Shown: positions 17,426 to 26,625, numbered from the stretch's first letter. The stretch is 64,000 nucleotides of DNA from Pseudomonadota bacterium (GCA_025356075.1 JANXUT010000088.1:18592-82591), one strand, 5' to 3'. Notes: generated from the letters alone by a model not told the origin. Numbers and translations are program-made.

Positions 17426-18598
17426 ATGGACATCTTCGGCTTGAGCGCGGCCGAGCTCGATCGCGCCGGCGCAAACTGGACGGCGCGGGAGATCGCCCAA
17501 CAGCCGGTCATCTGGCTCGAGGTCGAACGGCTCCTGACGGGCCAGGCGGGAGCGCTCGCGGCATTCCTCTCGCCGCTCCTGGCGGACCCCGACCGTCGTA
17601 TCGTGCTGACCGGCGCCGGGACGTCGGCGTTCGTCGGGCAGTGCCTCGCTCCCTCGATGGCCCTCCGGCACGTGCAGCGGGTCGAGGCGATCGCGACGAC
17701 GGACATCGTGGCCGGCCCCGGTCGCTGGCTGCCCCGTCGCACCCCGATGCTCCTCGTCTCCTTCGCGCGCTCCGGCAACAGCCCGGAGAGCCTCGCGGCC
17801 GTCGAGCTCGCCGAGAGCTGCGTCGAGGATTGCGCCCAGCTCATCGTGACCTGCAATTCCGAGGGTGCCCTCTATCGCCGCGCGCAGACGGCGGCGCGGT
17901 CGTATCCGATCCTGCTGCCCGAGGCGAGCAACGATCGCAGCTTCGCGATGACCTCGAGCTTCACCGGCATGCTGCTCGCCGCGGCGATGGCCTTCGGCGA
18001 AATCGCCCCGGACAGCGGCCGGACACGCTTGCTCACCCGAGTCGCCCCCCAGGTGCTCCCGGGGTGCATGCCGCTCCTCGAGGACCTCGTGCGGAGTGCC
18101 TTCGAACGGATCGTCTATCTTGGCAGCAATGCACTCGAGGGCCTCGCGCGCGAGGCGGCGCTCAAGATGCTCGAGCTCACCGATGGCAAGGTCGTCGCCG
18201 CCGCGGATACGCCGCTCGGCTTCCGCCACGGCCCCAAGACCATTCTCAACGGCAAGAGCCTCGTCATCGTCCTCCTTAGCAACGATCCGTACGCCCGCCG
18301 GTACGAGGTGGACCTGCTGAACGAGCTGCGGCGCGATGGGGTGGCGGCGCGCGTCGTCGCGCTTTGCACCTCGCCCGTCACCGGGCAGCACCGTGACGAT
18401 GTCCTGCTGGCGCCCGCCGCCGAGGGCGCGCTGGCGAGCGACCTCGAGAGCTGCTTCCCGTACGCGATGTTCGCCCAGTCGCTTGCGCTCCTGCGTTCGC
18501 TCTCGGTCGGCGTACGCCCCGACTCGCCGAATGCGGCGGGCACCGTGAGCCGCGTGGTGCAGGGGGTCTCGATCTACCCGTGGCGCGGGGCGCAGTGA
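17426..18598 (+). CDS. agaS: AgaS, galactosamine-6-phosphate deaminase/isomerase
   Basis: 390 residues versus ~384 in E. coli AgaS, with two SIS (sugar isomerase) domains. Family landmarks: WTAREIAQQP near the N-terminus, ILTGAGTSAFVGQ-like phosphosugar loop, LVSFARSGNSPESLAAVELAE, LPEASNDRSFAMTSS, IVYLGSNALEGLAREAALKMLELTDGK, GFRHGPK, and the C-terminal TVSRVVQGVSIYPW. It converts galactosamine-6-phosphate to tagatose-6-phosphate plus ammonia in the cytoplasm. I chose the ATG at 17426, four bases after the agaZ stop, because it matches the family N-terminus; an in-frame ATG at 17402 would overlap agaZ. Confidence 0.93.
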   Translation: MDIFGLSAAELDRAGANWTAREIAQQPVIWLEVERLLTGQAGALAAFLSPLLADPDRRIVLTGAGTSAFVGQCLAPSMALRHVQRVEAIATTDIVAGPGRWLPRRTPMLLVSFARSGNSPESLAAVELAESCVEDCAQLIVTCNSEGALYRRAQTAARSYPILLPEASNDRSFAMTSSFTGMLLAAAMAFGEIAPDSGRTRLLTRVAPQVLPGCMPLLEDLVRSAFERIVYLGSNALEGLAREAALKMLELTDGKVVAAADTPLGFRHGPKTILNGKSLVIVLLSNDPYARRYEVDLLNELRRDGVAARVVALCTSPVTGQHRDDVLLAPAAEGALASDLESCFPYAMFAQSLALLRSLSVGVRPDSPNAAGTVSRVVQGVSIYPWRGAQ

Positions 18599-19581
18599 GG
18601 CATTTCCTCGGCGTCGACGGCGGCGGCAGCAAGACCGCCTTCGTCCTCATCGATGAGCGAGGTGCCGTACTCGCCTCGCACACCGAGGGCCCCGCCTACT
18701 ACCTCGAAATCGGCCTCGAGGCACTTCGAGCGATGCTTGCGCGCGGCATCGAGGCGACGCTCGCCCTCGGCGGCGTTGCAGTGGGCGAGCTGACGTACAC
18801 GTTCCTGGGGTTACCTGCCTACGGCGAGGATTCCCACCTGTTGCCGACCCTCGATGGGATCGCAGCGCCCACACTGCCGTCGGGGCGATTCCGCTGCGGC
18901 AACGACATGGTCTGCGGCTGGGCCGGGGCGCTGGCGGGGGAGGATGGTATCAGCGTCGTCGCCGGCACCGGCTCGATCGCTTACGGCGAGTATCGCGGGC
19001 GCACCGCCCGCGCCGGCGGCTGGGGCGAGCTGTTTGGCGATGAAGGATCGGCGTACTGGATCGCCCGGGAAGGGCTCACGCTCTTCTCGCGCATGGGTGA
19101 CGGCCGGGCCCCACGCGGCGCACTCTACGAACTCGTACGCCAGCATTTCTCACTCGATGGCGACCTCGACCTCTGCGCAGCCATCTACGGCCAGAGTGCG
19201 GCGATGCGCAGCCAGTTCGCCGGCCTGTCCAAGTTAATTGCCCAGGCCGCCGATGCGGGCGATCCGTCGGCGCGCGCGCTCTTCGTTCGCGCGGCCGGCG
19301 AGCTTGCCGAGATCATCGCAGCGGTGCGTCGTTCGCTCGAGGTTCCCGATGCCGTGCCGCTACCGCTCTCCTACTCGGGCGGGCTCTTTCAGCGGCGCGA
19401 ACTCATCCTGACACCGTTGCAGACGGCGCTCGGTAGCGCCGGTGCCCGCTATCGCCTCGTGGAACCGCGTTTGCCGCCGGCTGCGGGCGCCGCACTGCGT
19501 GCGGCAATCGTGAACGGACAACCGCTCGATGAGAGTGCAATTGCGACGCTGACGGCCCAGTCATCACCCCACGCCGCGTGA
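18595..19581 (+). CDS. agaK: BadF/BadG-type amino-sugar kinase (AgaK-like)
   Basis: 328 residues of the ASKHA-fold BadF/BadG/BcrA/D family that includes N-acetylglucosamine and GalNAc kinases. Phosphate-1 loop LGVDGGGSKT at the N-terminus, GNDMVCGWAGAL, the phosphate-2 motif VVAGTGSIAYG, GGWGELFGDEGSAYWIAREGL, and the adenosine motif YSGGLFQ. It would phosphorylate GalNAc or galactosamine on C6 with ATP after non-PTS uptake, matching AgaK of Shewanella-type pathways. The GTG at 18595 overlaps the agaS stop (GTGA); an in-frame GTG at 18580 is possible. Last gene of the plus-strand operon. Confidence 0.85.
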   Translation: MRHFLGVDGGGSKTAFVLIDERGAVLASHTEGPAYYLEIGLEALRAMLARGIEATLALGGVAVGELTYTFLGLPAYGEDSHLLPTLDGIAAPTLPSGRFRCGNDMVCGWAGALAGEDGISVVAGTGSIAYGEYRGRTARAGGWGELFGDEGSAYWIAREGLTLFSRMGDGRAPRGALYELVRQHFSLDGDLDLCAAIYGQSAAMRSQFAGLSKLIAQAADAGDPSARALFVRAAGELAEIIAAVRRSLEVPDAVPLPLSYSGGLFQRRELILTPLQTALGSAGARYRLVEPRLPPAAGAALRAAIVNGQPLDESAIATLTAQSSPHAA

Positions 19582-19664
19582 AAGGCGGCAGTCCTTAGGC
19601 GTTCGCGTTGTGAGGACGGAGTAACACCGCGAGCGAATTGAGCCAAGTCGTCTGATGACTCAGT

Positions 19665-20534
19665 TCAAAAGACCCGGGCTGCGAGGAAAGTCGTACCGAC
19701 GAACAGAGTCCAGCCGGGGGAAGGACTGTTAAGCCCCCGCGCCACACCGAAATCCCACGTCACCCGCTTCCCGGGGCTGAACGTCGCGCCACCGAGGAGC
19801 TGGGCGGTCGAGCGCGTGCCGCCCTGGCGGGTTCCGGACAATTCGGCCACGATGCCCCACCGCGCGCTCACGCCGTCCTGGAGTGCGGCTGCCCACATCG
19901 CCTGGTGGTGGCTGGTCGAGGGATCCGCCGACCCCAGCCTCGTGAGGCCGAGGTTGAAATCGGCGTGCAGAGAATGCGCGAAGTCGCTGCTGTAGATTCC
20001 GGTCGCCGTGTAGTCGGTTTGCCCGCTGCCGCTGTGCAAGCCGGCGCGGGCGGTCGGCGCGGTCAGGCCAAGCTCGAGGCCAAAGGCGGAGCGGTCATTG
20101 ACGGCGAAGCGGCGCTTCAGGATCAGGGACGTGTCACCGCCCGGCGCGCTCTCCCGATTCAGCGCCGTCGGGTCACGGACCCAGGCTTCGCCGGCAACGC
20201 GGACACCCCAGTCCTCCGTCAGCGCGAGCTTGAGCGCATACGGGAAGCTGTCGCGCCGAGGCGCGCCGCCCACGTCCGCGCCCTGCAGGCCCGCTTCGAT
20301 CTCGAGCCACCCGGGAGCCGAGAGCGCCGCGGGGGTCGAGACGGTCGGCCGATAGGGCGTTACGGAGACATCCTCGGGCTCAGCCGACAGAGCGCGCGTG
20401 CTCCAGACGGCGACGCCGCTCGCGACCAGCACGCCGTACGCGAGGCATCGCGTCCGTGCGGCGACCTCGGCTCTGCCAGGCTGAAGCGCTGCAATCCGCA
20501 CGTTGTCATTCGCCTTTGAAGCTCGGGCGTCCAT
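19665..20534 (-). CDS. Predicted outer membrane beta-barrel protein (MetA/transporter-like)
   Basis: About 289 residues from the ATG at 20534. A basic N-terminal segment leads into a hydrophobic stretch (CLAYGVLVASGVAVWSTRALSA) that looks like a signal peptide starting unusually far in (~residue 30), so the true start may lie downstream. The mature part, rich in Gly/Thr/Ser with alternating hydrophobic strands (GWLEIEAGLQ, YALKLALTEDWGVRVAGEAW, SLILKRRF, FGLELGLTAPTARAG) and ending VGTTFLAARVF, fits the family annotated as phenol-degradation MetA-like or 'transporter' small barrels. No catalytic residues recognised. Convergent with agaK, 83 bp apart; function unknown. Confidence 0.6.
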   Translation of the reverse strand: MDARASKANDNVRIAALQPGRAEVAARTRCLAYGVLVASGVAVWSTRALSAEPEDVSVTPYRPTVSTPAALSAPGWLEIEAGLQGADVGGAPRRDSFPYALKLALTEDWGVRVAGEAWVRDPTALNRESAPGGDTSLILKRRFAVNDRSAFGLELGLTAPTARAGLHSGSGQTDYTATGIYSSDFAHSLHADFNLGLTRLGSADPSTSHHQAMWAAALQDGVSARWGIVAELSGTRQGGTRSTAQLLGGATFSPGKRVTWDFGVARGLNSPSPGWTLFVGTTFLAARVF

Positions 20535-20786
20535 GATAGAAGCAAAATCATCCCGGCGAGCGAGCCCGGTGGCTGCCTGGCGTTCCGGAACCAGCCGGCG
20601 AATTGCTCCAAGCGGCGGTGGCGCTGAGCTATATTCGCCCGGCACCGGCGAGTCGGTGAATCCCGCCTGAATCCGACTCAGGCGCAGTCCGGCGCGACCG
20701 ATTCCTGATTGCCCTGCGAACTGCGCGATTCCCGCCGCGGGCGCGATTGACTGACCAGCCGTCCAGCTTCAAGTGGGGTACGCACG

Positions 20787-21458
20787 ATGAGCCGGCCACT
20801 GCATCGGGTGATTCATCCGTTTCGCACCCGCCCGCGTCTCTGGATCGCGACGGTAGTCGCGATCCTGGTCGGCACCCTGCTCCCGATGAGCGTCGCCGCG
20901 CACGCCGTGACCCGCTGGTTGATCGCCTGGAACGCGGGCACCGGCACGTACGTCGTACTCGCGGTCATCATGATGTCGCGCTCATCGCACCATCACATGC
21001 GCCGCCGCGCGCAGCTGCAGGACGACGGGCAACTCCTCGTCCTGGCTCTCGCCTGCCTCGCGACGGTCGCGAGCCTCGCCGCGATCGCCGGCGAGCTCAC
21101 CGTCGTCAAGGAATCCCACGGCACGCTCAAGAGCCTGCACATCGCACTCGCCGGGATAACGGTGCTGTCCTCGTGGGCGTTCATCCAGGTGATGTTCGCG
21201 CTCCACTACGCGCACGAGTACTACGCGGCGGTCTGCCACGCGAAGCCGGCGGTGCTGCAGTTCCCGGGGAATGACGAGCCCGACTACGGCGACTTCTTCT
21301 ACTGCGCCGCGATCATCGGGACATCCGGCCAGACGGCCGACGTCTCGTTCGTCTCCAAGCGCATGCGGCGCATCGGCTCGCTGCACTGCATCCTGTCGTA
21401 TCTGTTCAATACGACGGTGCTCGCGCTGCTGATCAACATCGGCGCCAGCCTGTTCTGA
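20787..21458 (+). CDS. DUF1345 integral membrane protein
   Basis: 223 residues with four to six hydrophobic segments. The segment pattern FIQVMFALHYAHEYY followed by FPGNDEPDYGDFFYCAAIIGTSGQTADVSFVSKRMRRIGSLHCILSYLFNTTVLAL is the conserved core of the DUF1345 family (inner membrane, function unknown). A histidine/arginine-rich cytoplasmic loop (SRSSHHHMRRR) lies near residue 65. GGGG lies a short distance before the ATG. Single-gene unit, convergent with the DUF4242 gene, sharing the intergenic terminator region. Confidence 0.8.
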   Translation: MSRPLHRVIHPFRTRPRLWIATVVAILVGTLLPMSVAAHAVTRWLIAWNAGTGTYVVLAVIMMSRSSHHHMRRRAQLQDDGQLLVLALACLATVASLAAIAGELTVVKESHGTLKSLHIALAGITVLSSWAFIQVMFALHYAHEYYAAVCHAKPAVLQFPGNDEPDYGDFFYCAAIIGTSGQTADVSFVSKRMRRIGSLHCILSYLFNTTVLALLINIGASLF

Positions 21459-21485
21459 CGATCGGCTGGCGGCGCGGCGCCCCAT

Positions 21486-21533
21486 AAAAAAGCGGCCGCA
21501 GGGTCGCCCCGTTGGGGCGACCGCCGCGGCCGC
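21486..21533 (-). terminator. Strong intrinsic terminator after the DUF4242 gene
   Basis: Nested hairpin read on the minus strand: outer arms GCGGCCGC (21492-21499 and 21526-21533), inner 9-bp perfect stem GGTCGCCCC / GGGGCGACC (21502-21510 and 21514-21522) with a 3-nt loop, followed on the minus strand by six Ts (21491-21486). It lies 8 bp after the stop of the minus-strand gene and may also stop the convergent DUF1345 transcript. Confidence 0.85.
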
Positions 21534-21541
21534 GGTCGGCG

Positions 21542-21901
21542 CTAGTTCGGCGTCAGCGTGACCGGGACCTCGGTCACCGAGTCGACCGGGATGGCATTCG
21601 CCTTGGCGGCTTCGCGCACCGCCTTCTTGCTCGGCCCCTCGTAGATGCAATACGTCTTGGTCTTGTTCGCGTTGGCGTACGAGGTGACCCACTTCACGCC
21701 GAACTTGGCGTTGGTGGCATTCACCTTGGACTTGGCCGCAGCGTCGAGACCGTCGAGCGCACCCGGCGGAAACGTCCGCTCGATCAGGTAGCGGTGCACA
21801 GTCACCTCTGACTGCGCGGCGGCGCCCGACTGAACGGGAGCGTCGGATGCGAACGCGGCAGACAGGAACAGGGCGGGCAGGATCGCGACGAGTTTCTTCA
21901 T
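21542..21901 (-). CDS. Exported DUF4242 (SCO4226-like nickel-binding fold) protein
   Basis: 119 residues: signal peptide (MKKLVAILPALFLSAAFA/SDAP) and one DUF4242 domain (HRYLIERTFPPGALDGL ... GVKWVTSYANANKTKTYCIYEGPSKKAVREAAKANAIPVDSVTEV). The family has a ferredoxin-like fold and some members bind nickel; no function is established. The Shine-Dalgarno AGGAG (21908-21912) touches the first in-frame ATG (21907) but stands 6 nt before the second, so the second ATG at 21901 is the real start. Followed by a strong terminator. Confidence 0.83.
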   Translation of the reverse strand: MKKLVAILPALFLSAAFASDAPVQSGAAAQSEVTVHRYLIERTFPPGALDGLDAAAKSKVNATNAKFGVKWVTSYANANKTKTYCIYEGPSKKAVREAAKANAIPVDSVTEVPVTLTPN

Positions 21902-22211
21902 GGTCATCTCCTAGTTTCTGGCATGGGCCACCAATTTCGGTCTGGTCGGCGTACGGCTATAGCGTCGCCGACCCCCGCCCGAGCGTCTTGAAACGTCCAT
22001 GAAAGGTCTCTGAAAAGTCGCCTCAGCCATGCTGTGCACGCTTCGCGTACGCCGCGGCCGGGGCCGCTCGGTACGCCGGGCGAGCCTCGCCTGCGCGCCG
22101 AAAAACGCGTGCTAGGATGGCCACAAACCAAGAGCGCAGGCCCCACCGCACCGCCGATCGACACCAAAACGCCCGAACGCTCGCGTTCGGCTTTCCACGA
22201 GGGCACGGAAC
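21902..22211. other. Divergent intergenic region without a gene
   Basis: 310 bp between the DUF4242 gene (minus) and the dipeptidase gene (plus). I see the DUF4242 Shine-Dalgarno site and a relatively A-rich stretch around 21985-22020 that may hold promoters; no RNA gene or credible ORF. Confidence 0.5.
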
Positions 22212-23516
22212 TTGAAGACTCGCCGCGACTTTCTCGCCCACTCGGCCGCCGCCGCCCTCGCACTCAGTCCTGCGGTTCGGACTCTGGCGGCCGCGCCCGC
22301 CGCATCGCCGGCCGAAGCGCTTCCCGCCGGCGCGACAGCGGCGCTCCTCGAGCGCGCGCAGGCACTCCTCGCGCGGGCCCCGCTCATCGATACCCACAAC
22401 GACCTGCCGACGATGCTCCTCGAGCTCAGCGCCGGCGACCTGACGCCCTTCGATCTCGGGGTCCGCCAGCCGCGGCTGTGCGCGGACGTGCCGGCCCTGC
22501 GCGAGGGGCGCGTCGGCGCACAGTACTGGTCGGTGTTCGTCGAATCGGCGACGCAAAAGGCACACGTGTCGCTTCACGAGGCGCTGCGTGAATTCGATGT
22601 TGCATTGCGGTTCATTCACGGCACGGCCGATTTCGAACAGGCCCGTTCGGCCGCCGACATCGAGCGCATCCACCGAACCGGCAAAATCGCGAGCCTCATC
22701 GGGGTCGAGGGCGGCCACATGCTCGAGAACTCGCCGGCGGCGCTTCGGGTCTTCTACGAGCTCGGCGCCCGCTACCTCACGCTCACTCATTGGGACACCA
22801 TCGATTGGGCGGATGCCGCCACCGACCGGGCCGATCACCACGGCTTGACGGGCCTCGGGCGGCAGCTGGTGCGCGAGATGAACCGCCTCGGCATGTTCGC
22901 GGACCTATCGCACGTCAGCGCCGATACGATGCGCGATGCGCTGCACACGACGCGCGCGCCGGTCATCTTCTCCCACTCCAACGCGTTCGCGATCAACCCG
23001 CACCCGCGGAACGTGCCCGATGACGTCCTTAGGCTCCTGCGTGACAACGGTGGCGTCGTGCACGTGAATTTCATCCGGCCGTTCGTGTCGCCGGAGGGAC
23101 AGGCCTGGGGCGACCGCCGCGAGGCGGCGCTCCGGGACCTGCACGCGCGGCTGACCGACGACGCCGCCATTGAGGCCGCGATCGCGGCGTGGGAGAAGTC
23201 CGCGGGCCCACCGCGCGCGACCGTCGCCGACATGGCCGATCACATCGACCACATCCGCAAGGTGGCCGGCGTCGAGCACATTGGCATCGGCGCCGACTTC
23301 TACAAGGCCGAGTCCGCCGACATGGCGAGCGGGCTCGGGGACGTCACGCGCTATCCGTTCCTGTTCGCCGAGCTCCTACGGCGCGGCTATTCGGACGAGG
23401 ATGTGCTCAAGATCGCCGGCCAGAACCACCTGCGCGCAATGCGGCGCATGGAGGAGGTGGCCGAGGAACTGCGTCGCACCGAGCACGCGCTCATCACGGA
23501 AGGGGTGAAGGCGTAG
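22212..23516 (+). CDS. Membrane-dipeptidase family (M19) zinc peptidase, Tat-exported
   Basis: 434 residues. The N-terminus MKTRRDFLAHSAAAALALSP is a twin-arginine signal. The M19 metal-site motifs are all present: IDTHND (His62, Asp64), IGVEGGHML (Glu166), DLSHVS and SHSNAFAI histidines, and LTLTHWDTIDWADAATD. Family enzymes hydrolyse dipeptides, including D-amino-acid-containing ones, in the periplasm. TTG start at 22212 chosen because it gives the complete Tat motif. The gene stands alone; the next plus-strand ORF begins 300 bp later. Confidence 0.9.
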   Translation: MKTRRDFLAHSAAAALALSPAVRTLAAAPAASPAEALPAGATAALLERAQALLARAPLIDTHNDLPTMLLELSAGDLTPFDLGVRQPRLCADVPALREGRVGAQYWSVFVESATQKAHVSLHEALREFDVALRFIHGTADFEQARSAADIERIHRTGKIASLIGVEGGHMLENSPAALRVFYELGARYLTLTHWDTIDWADAATDRADHHGLTGLGRQLVREMNRLGMFADLSHVSADTMRDALHTTRAPVIFSHSNAFAINPHPRNVPDDVLRLLRDNGGVVHVNFIRPFVSPEGQAWGDRREAALRDLHARLTDDAAIEAAIAAWEKSAGPPRATVADMADHIDHIRKVAGVEHIGIGADFYKAESADMASGLGDVTRYPFLFAELLRRGYSDEDVLKIAGQNHLRAMRRMEEVAEELRRTEHALITEGVKA

Positions 23517-23815
23517 CGAGCGACCCGTCCCCCCAGGTCGCATCGGGACGCGCTGCGCGCGCGTCGTCGCGGACTCGCATGGACCCCGACCGCGCGGCCG
23601 ACGCCCCGGGCCGCGGTCGTCGTGGACCCCCGTTCCTGTTGCCGAGACGTAAGGGTAAAGCACTGATCGGGAAGCGGTTTTTGTGCGGCAACGCCCAGAT
23701 CCACCGCTCCGCCGGCGAAACTGTGACCCCCCGCATGGGCCCTGCCCGGGTCTTCCGGTATCAAGATGATGTGATCAACACGTCTCTCAGCTGCCGGAGC
23801 GGGACACCCGGCGCG

Positions 23816-24505
23816 ATGGGCCGGTTCGCGGCCCTCGCGGCGCTCGCCCTCATCGGCGGATGCGAATCCGCCGTACACGACGCAGCGCCGATCGTCGTCG
23901 CCCCGCCGCCCGAGACTCCCGTCGTCGCCGGCACGCTGCCGGACGTCGCCGTGACACCGGAACCGACGACGCGCGAGAGCGCCGAACTCACCGGCCGCGC
24001 GTGGTACGTCACCACGGTCAAGGATCCAACGACACGCAGCTACACCGCGGCGATCGAACGTCGCAGCCTCGATCAGCTCTCCTTCGACACGCCGTACGAT
24101 GGCGACCAGCGCGCCTCGATGACGCTCGTGCTGCACGACGGCCAGCCCGTCGACCTCGTCATCTCGATCGAGCGCGGGCGATTCGTGTGCGCGGGCAAGG
24201 ACCGCGACACCGCGTGCGCCCTTCGCGTCAGCATCGACGATGCGGCGCCGCGCCCGGTGCGGTTCGCCGTGCCGCGCCACTTCCCGCCGACGGAGCTGCA
24301 CCTCGCCGGCGGCCCGGACGCACGGCGCCTGCTCGCGGTGCTCACGCGGGCGAAGCGGCTGCGCATCCAGCCGATCTTCCAGCAAGAACGCTCACCGGAG
24401 ATCGAGTTTGCACTGACGGGCTTGAGTCCCGCGATCGCCCGGATCAGCAAGCACTCGGTCGCCGAATTGCCGGGTAGTCCGACCTCCGCCTCCGGCGGCG
24501 GCTAG
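23816..24505 (+). CDS. Putative lipoprotein of unknown function
   Basis: 229 residues. MGRFAALAALALIGGC is a short type II signal with a good lipobox (LIGGC), giving a lipid-anchored protein. After a proline-rich linker (APPPETPVVAGTLPDVAVTPEP) comes a ~160-residue domain (AWYVTTVKDPTTRSYTAAIER ... RFVCAGKDRDTACALRVSIDDAAPRPVRFAVPRHFPPTELHL). Two cysteines in VCAGKDRDTACAL could form a disulfide. I do not recognise the domain. Earlier in-frame starts exist (GTG at 23771, ATG at 23736) but would bury the lipobox deeper. Confidence 0.65.
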   Translation: MGRFAALAALALIGGCESAVHDAAPIVVAPPPETPVVAGTLPDVAVTPEPTTRESAELTGRAWYVTTVKDPTTRSYTAAIERRSLDQLSFDTPYDGDQRASMTLVLHDGQPVDLVISIERGRFVCAGKDRDTACALRVSIDDAAPRPVRFAVPRHFPPTELHLAGGPDARRLLAVLTRAKRLRIQPIFQQERSPEIEFALTGLSPAIARISKHSVAELPGSPTSASGGG

Positions 24506-24572
24506 CCAGCCGTCGTTCGCAGCCAGCCGCCGGGAACCCGGTGGCGCTGCGCCACCAAGTCCCTCCGCCAGC

Positions 24573-25061
24573 TTACCCAGACGGCACGTCAGACTCGACG
24601 CGCCGGTAGACGGCGACGTTCGTGAACTCATGGCCGGTAGCCCCGCCCGTCGTGGTCGTGATGGTCATCACTCGTCCGGCGGCGTCGAGCACGCGCCGGC
24701 TTTCCGCGACCACGCTGAATGCCCGCGTGTAGCGCGCAACGACAGTCGAGTCATCGAGGCGCGTCAGGGCAATCGGCACCATGACTCCCGCAGCGCTTTC
24801 GACCAGCACCGCCCGACCGTCGTACGCCGCCGTGTAGTCGGCGGTCGCCGTTCCGCCACCCTTCAGCGTCGTGGCGGATCGATAGTGGACGCCCTCGTCG
24901 GCCGGCTGCATGACGATCAGCATCGACTCGGGAACGGGACCCGATTCGTAGTGGCACGCCGCGGGATCCAGCCGCCAGGCTCCGAGGAAACGGTCCTCGC
25001 CGGAGGCTCCGGCAAGTGCCGGCGTCGCCGCCAGCAGCAGTAGCATCGTGAGCGTACGCAT
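24573..25061 (-). CDS. Exported protein of unknown function
   Basis: 162 residues beginning MRTLTMLLLLAATPALAG, a clear signal peptide, with GGAGG-type Shine-Dalgarno six bases before the ATG at 25061. The mature part (FLGAWRLDPAACHYESGPVPESMLIV ... YRSATTLKGGGTATADYTAAYDGRAV ... YTRAFSVVAESRRVLDAAGRVMTITTTT) has the beta-rich pattern of small lipocalin-like/DUF-type exported proteins that start 'GxW.LD...'. No catalytic motif seen. It lies 58 bp downstream of the DUF1111 di-haem gene on the same strand, so the two may be co-transcribed. Confidence 0.68.
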   Translation of the reverse strand: MRTLTMLLLLAATPALAGASGEDRFLGAWRLDPAACHYESGPVPESMLIVMQPADEGVHYRSATTLKGGGTATADYTAAYDGRAVLVESAAGVMVPIALTRLDDSTVVARYTRAFSVVAESRRVLDAAGRVMTITTTTGGATGHEFTNVAVYRRVESDVPSG

Positions 25062-25119
25062 CAAGGTCCTCCGCGGTGCGGGCCGCCAGCGGCCGCCCGC
25101 AGCCATTCCGGTGGCGGCG

Positions 25120-26625
25120 CTAGAGGGAGCGGAGAAACTCGAGGATGGCCTGTTGTTCGCGGTCCGACAGTCGGTCGAAGCGCTCCACGACACGATTCGC
25201 CTCGGACGCGCCGTAGCGCACCGATTGCGCGTCGGCCTCCGGGTTGTCGCCGCCGCTTGAGCCCGCCGGCGCCGCGTGGTCACGGATCGCGACCATCAGG
25301 TCGGTCGTGCGGCCGTCGTGCAGCAGGAATAGCCGCTGTCCGAGACCCCACAGCGGCGTCGTCCTGAACTCATCCGGACCCGCCGCGCCCTGCGCGATGT
25401 TGTCGGCGAGAGTGGCTCCCATGTGGTGCACGAGGAGGTCCGAGTAAAGGTTCACCGACCTGCCGCGCAAGGCGACGACGTGGGGCCCGATCTCCTCCCG
25501 CGGGCTCGAGGGTCGCGCGACGCCGGGAGTGCGGAACGCAGGCGTGTGGCACATCGCGCAGCCGACGTCCGCGAAGAGCTCGCGGCCGCGCTGCGCCGCT
25601 TCCGTGAACGGCGCGGGTTGCGGGGCGTCGACGAAGCGCATGAATACGGTGAACATCAGCCACGCCGGCATGATCTTGAGCGGGTCGTTGTAGAGCGGCG
25701 CGTCCGCGCGCGGCGTGTCGAACGGCTCGTAGGCGAGGTTGCAGCCGTCCACCTCGCTCCTCGAAATGGGGAAGAGGTCGTTGCTGATCCCCATTTCAAC
25801 GTTGTAAGCCTCGCCCGCGAACATGTTGATGGACGCATTCTGCGCCTTCCAGCCGAAGCGGCTGATCGTGCCGTTGTTGGGCACGATGTTCGGATGCCCG
25901 GCGATCCCGAGTTCGCGCTTCTCATCGAGGTGACTGTTCATGTTGGCGAGGATCGCCCGGTCCTGGATCGATTCGATGAGCCCGAGCCCGAAGAGCTGCA
26001 ACGGGATCCGGAACGCGATGTTCCGCTGGGCCATCGCACTCGCGAAGTCGGGCTGGCGCAACGTGCATTCCGGTGCATCGGAGCGATTCTGCATCGTGAA
26101 GAGGCTGTGAACCCCGCCGTCGCGGCTGCCGTCCGGCTTGAACTTGAAGCGCACCTCGCGGAACGGACCCGTCGGCTCCTCGAACGCAGGCACCGTGTTT
26201 GTGCCGCCGAGGCGGTGGGCGATGACCGATGCCGGATTGACCTTTGGCGAGCTGCCGCCGATGCGCGGCTGGAAGTGGCAAGAGAAGCACTGGTCGGCGT
26301 TGAACACCGGCCCCATGCCCGCGGAGTTCACAAGCGCGAGCGGCGAGAACGGATTGTCCGGTCGCGGGTCGATCGGCAGTACCGCCTGCGGCTGTTGCGC
26401 GCAGGTGTCACAGGTGCCCTCGAGCTCCGAGACCCGCAGCAAGCTCTCGTTGAAGAGCGCGAGCTCGTTGTCGTTGAGGCCCGGCACCGGCTTTGGAATC
26501 GTCGAGGCCGGATTCGGGCGGGGGCCGGGATCGCGCGCATCCGCGCTTGCGACCGTCGAGACGATCACCGTCGAGGCCGTGAGTGCCAACATCACCGAAC
26601 GAGCAAGTCGATTGCGAATCCCCAT
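25120..26625 (-). CDS. Di-haem oxidoreductase-like exported protein (DUF1111)
   Basis: 501 residues with signal peptide (MLALTASTVIVSTVASADA). Two CXXCH haem sites: CFSCH in FNADQCFSCHFQPRIGG (~113) and CAMCH in FADVGCAMCHTPAF in the C-terminal third, plus an extra CDTCAQ pair near residue 76. The order haem – LFTMQNRSDAPEC – FGLGLIESI – GRFGWKAQ-like – haem – TPLWGLG – LLHDGRTTDL – AILEFLRSL is that of the DUF1111/DHOR family, related to CcP peroxidases. Periplasmic; physiological substrate not known. Divergent from the ECF sigma gene. Confidence 0.87.
   Translation of the reverse strand: MGIRNRLARSVMLALTASTVIVSTVASADARDPGPRPNPASTIPKPVPGLNDNELALFNESLLRVSELEGTCDTCAQQPQAVLPIDPRPDNPFSPLALVNSAGMGPVFNADQCFSCHFQPRIGGSSPKVNPASVIAHRLGGTNTVPAFEEPTGPFREVRFKFKPDGSRDGGVHSLFTMQNRSDAPECTLRQPDFASAMAQRNIAFRIPLQLFGLGLIESIQDRAILANMNSHLDEKRELGIAGHPNIVPNNGTISRFGWKAQNASINMFAGEAYNVEMGISNDLFPISRSEVDGCNLAYEPFDTPRADAPLYNDPLKIMPAWLMFTVFMRFVDAPQPAPFTEAAQRGRELFADVGCAMCHTPAFRTPGVARPSSPREEIGPHVVALRGRSVNLYSDLLVHHMGATLADNIAQGAAGPDEFRTTPLWGLGQRLFLLHDGRTTDLMVAIRDHAAPAGSSGGDNPEADAQSVRYGASEANRVVERFDRLSDREQQAILEFLRSL

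Noticed and set aside
23517..23815. Gene between the dipeptidase and the lipoprotein
   Set aside because: The open frame here is only an N-terminal extension of the lipoprotein frame; translation is low-complexity and lacks a ribosome site.
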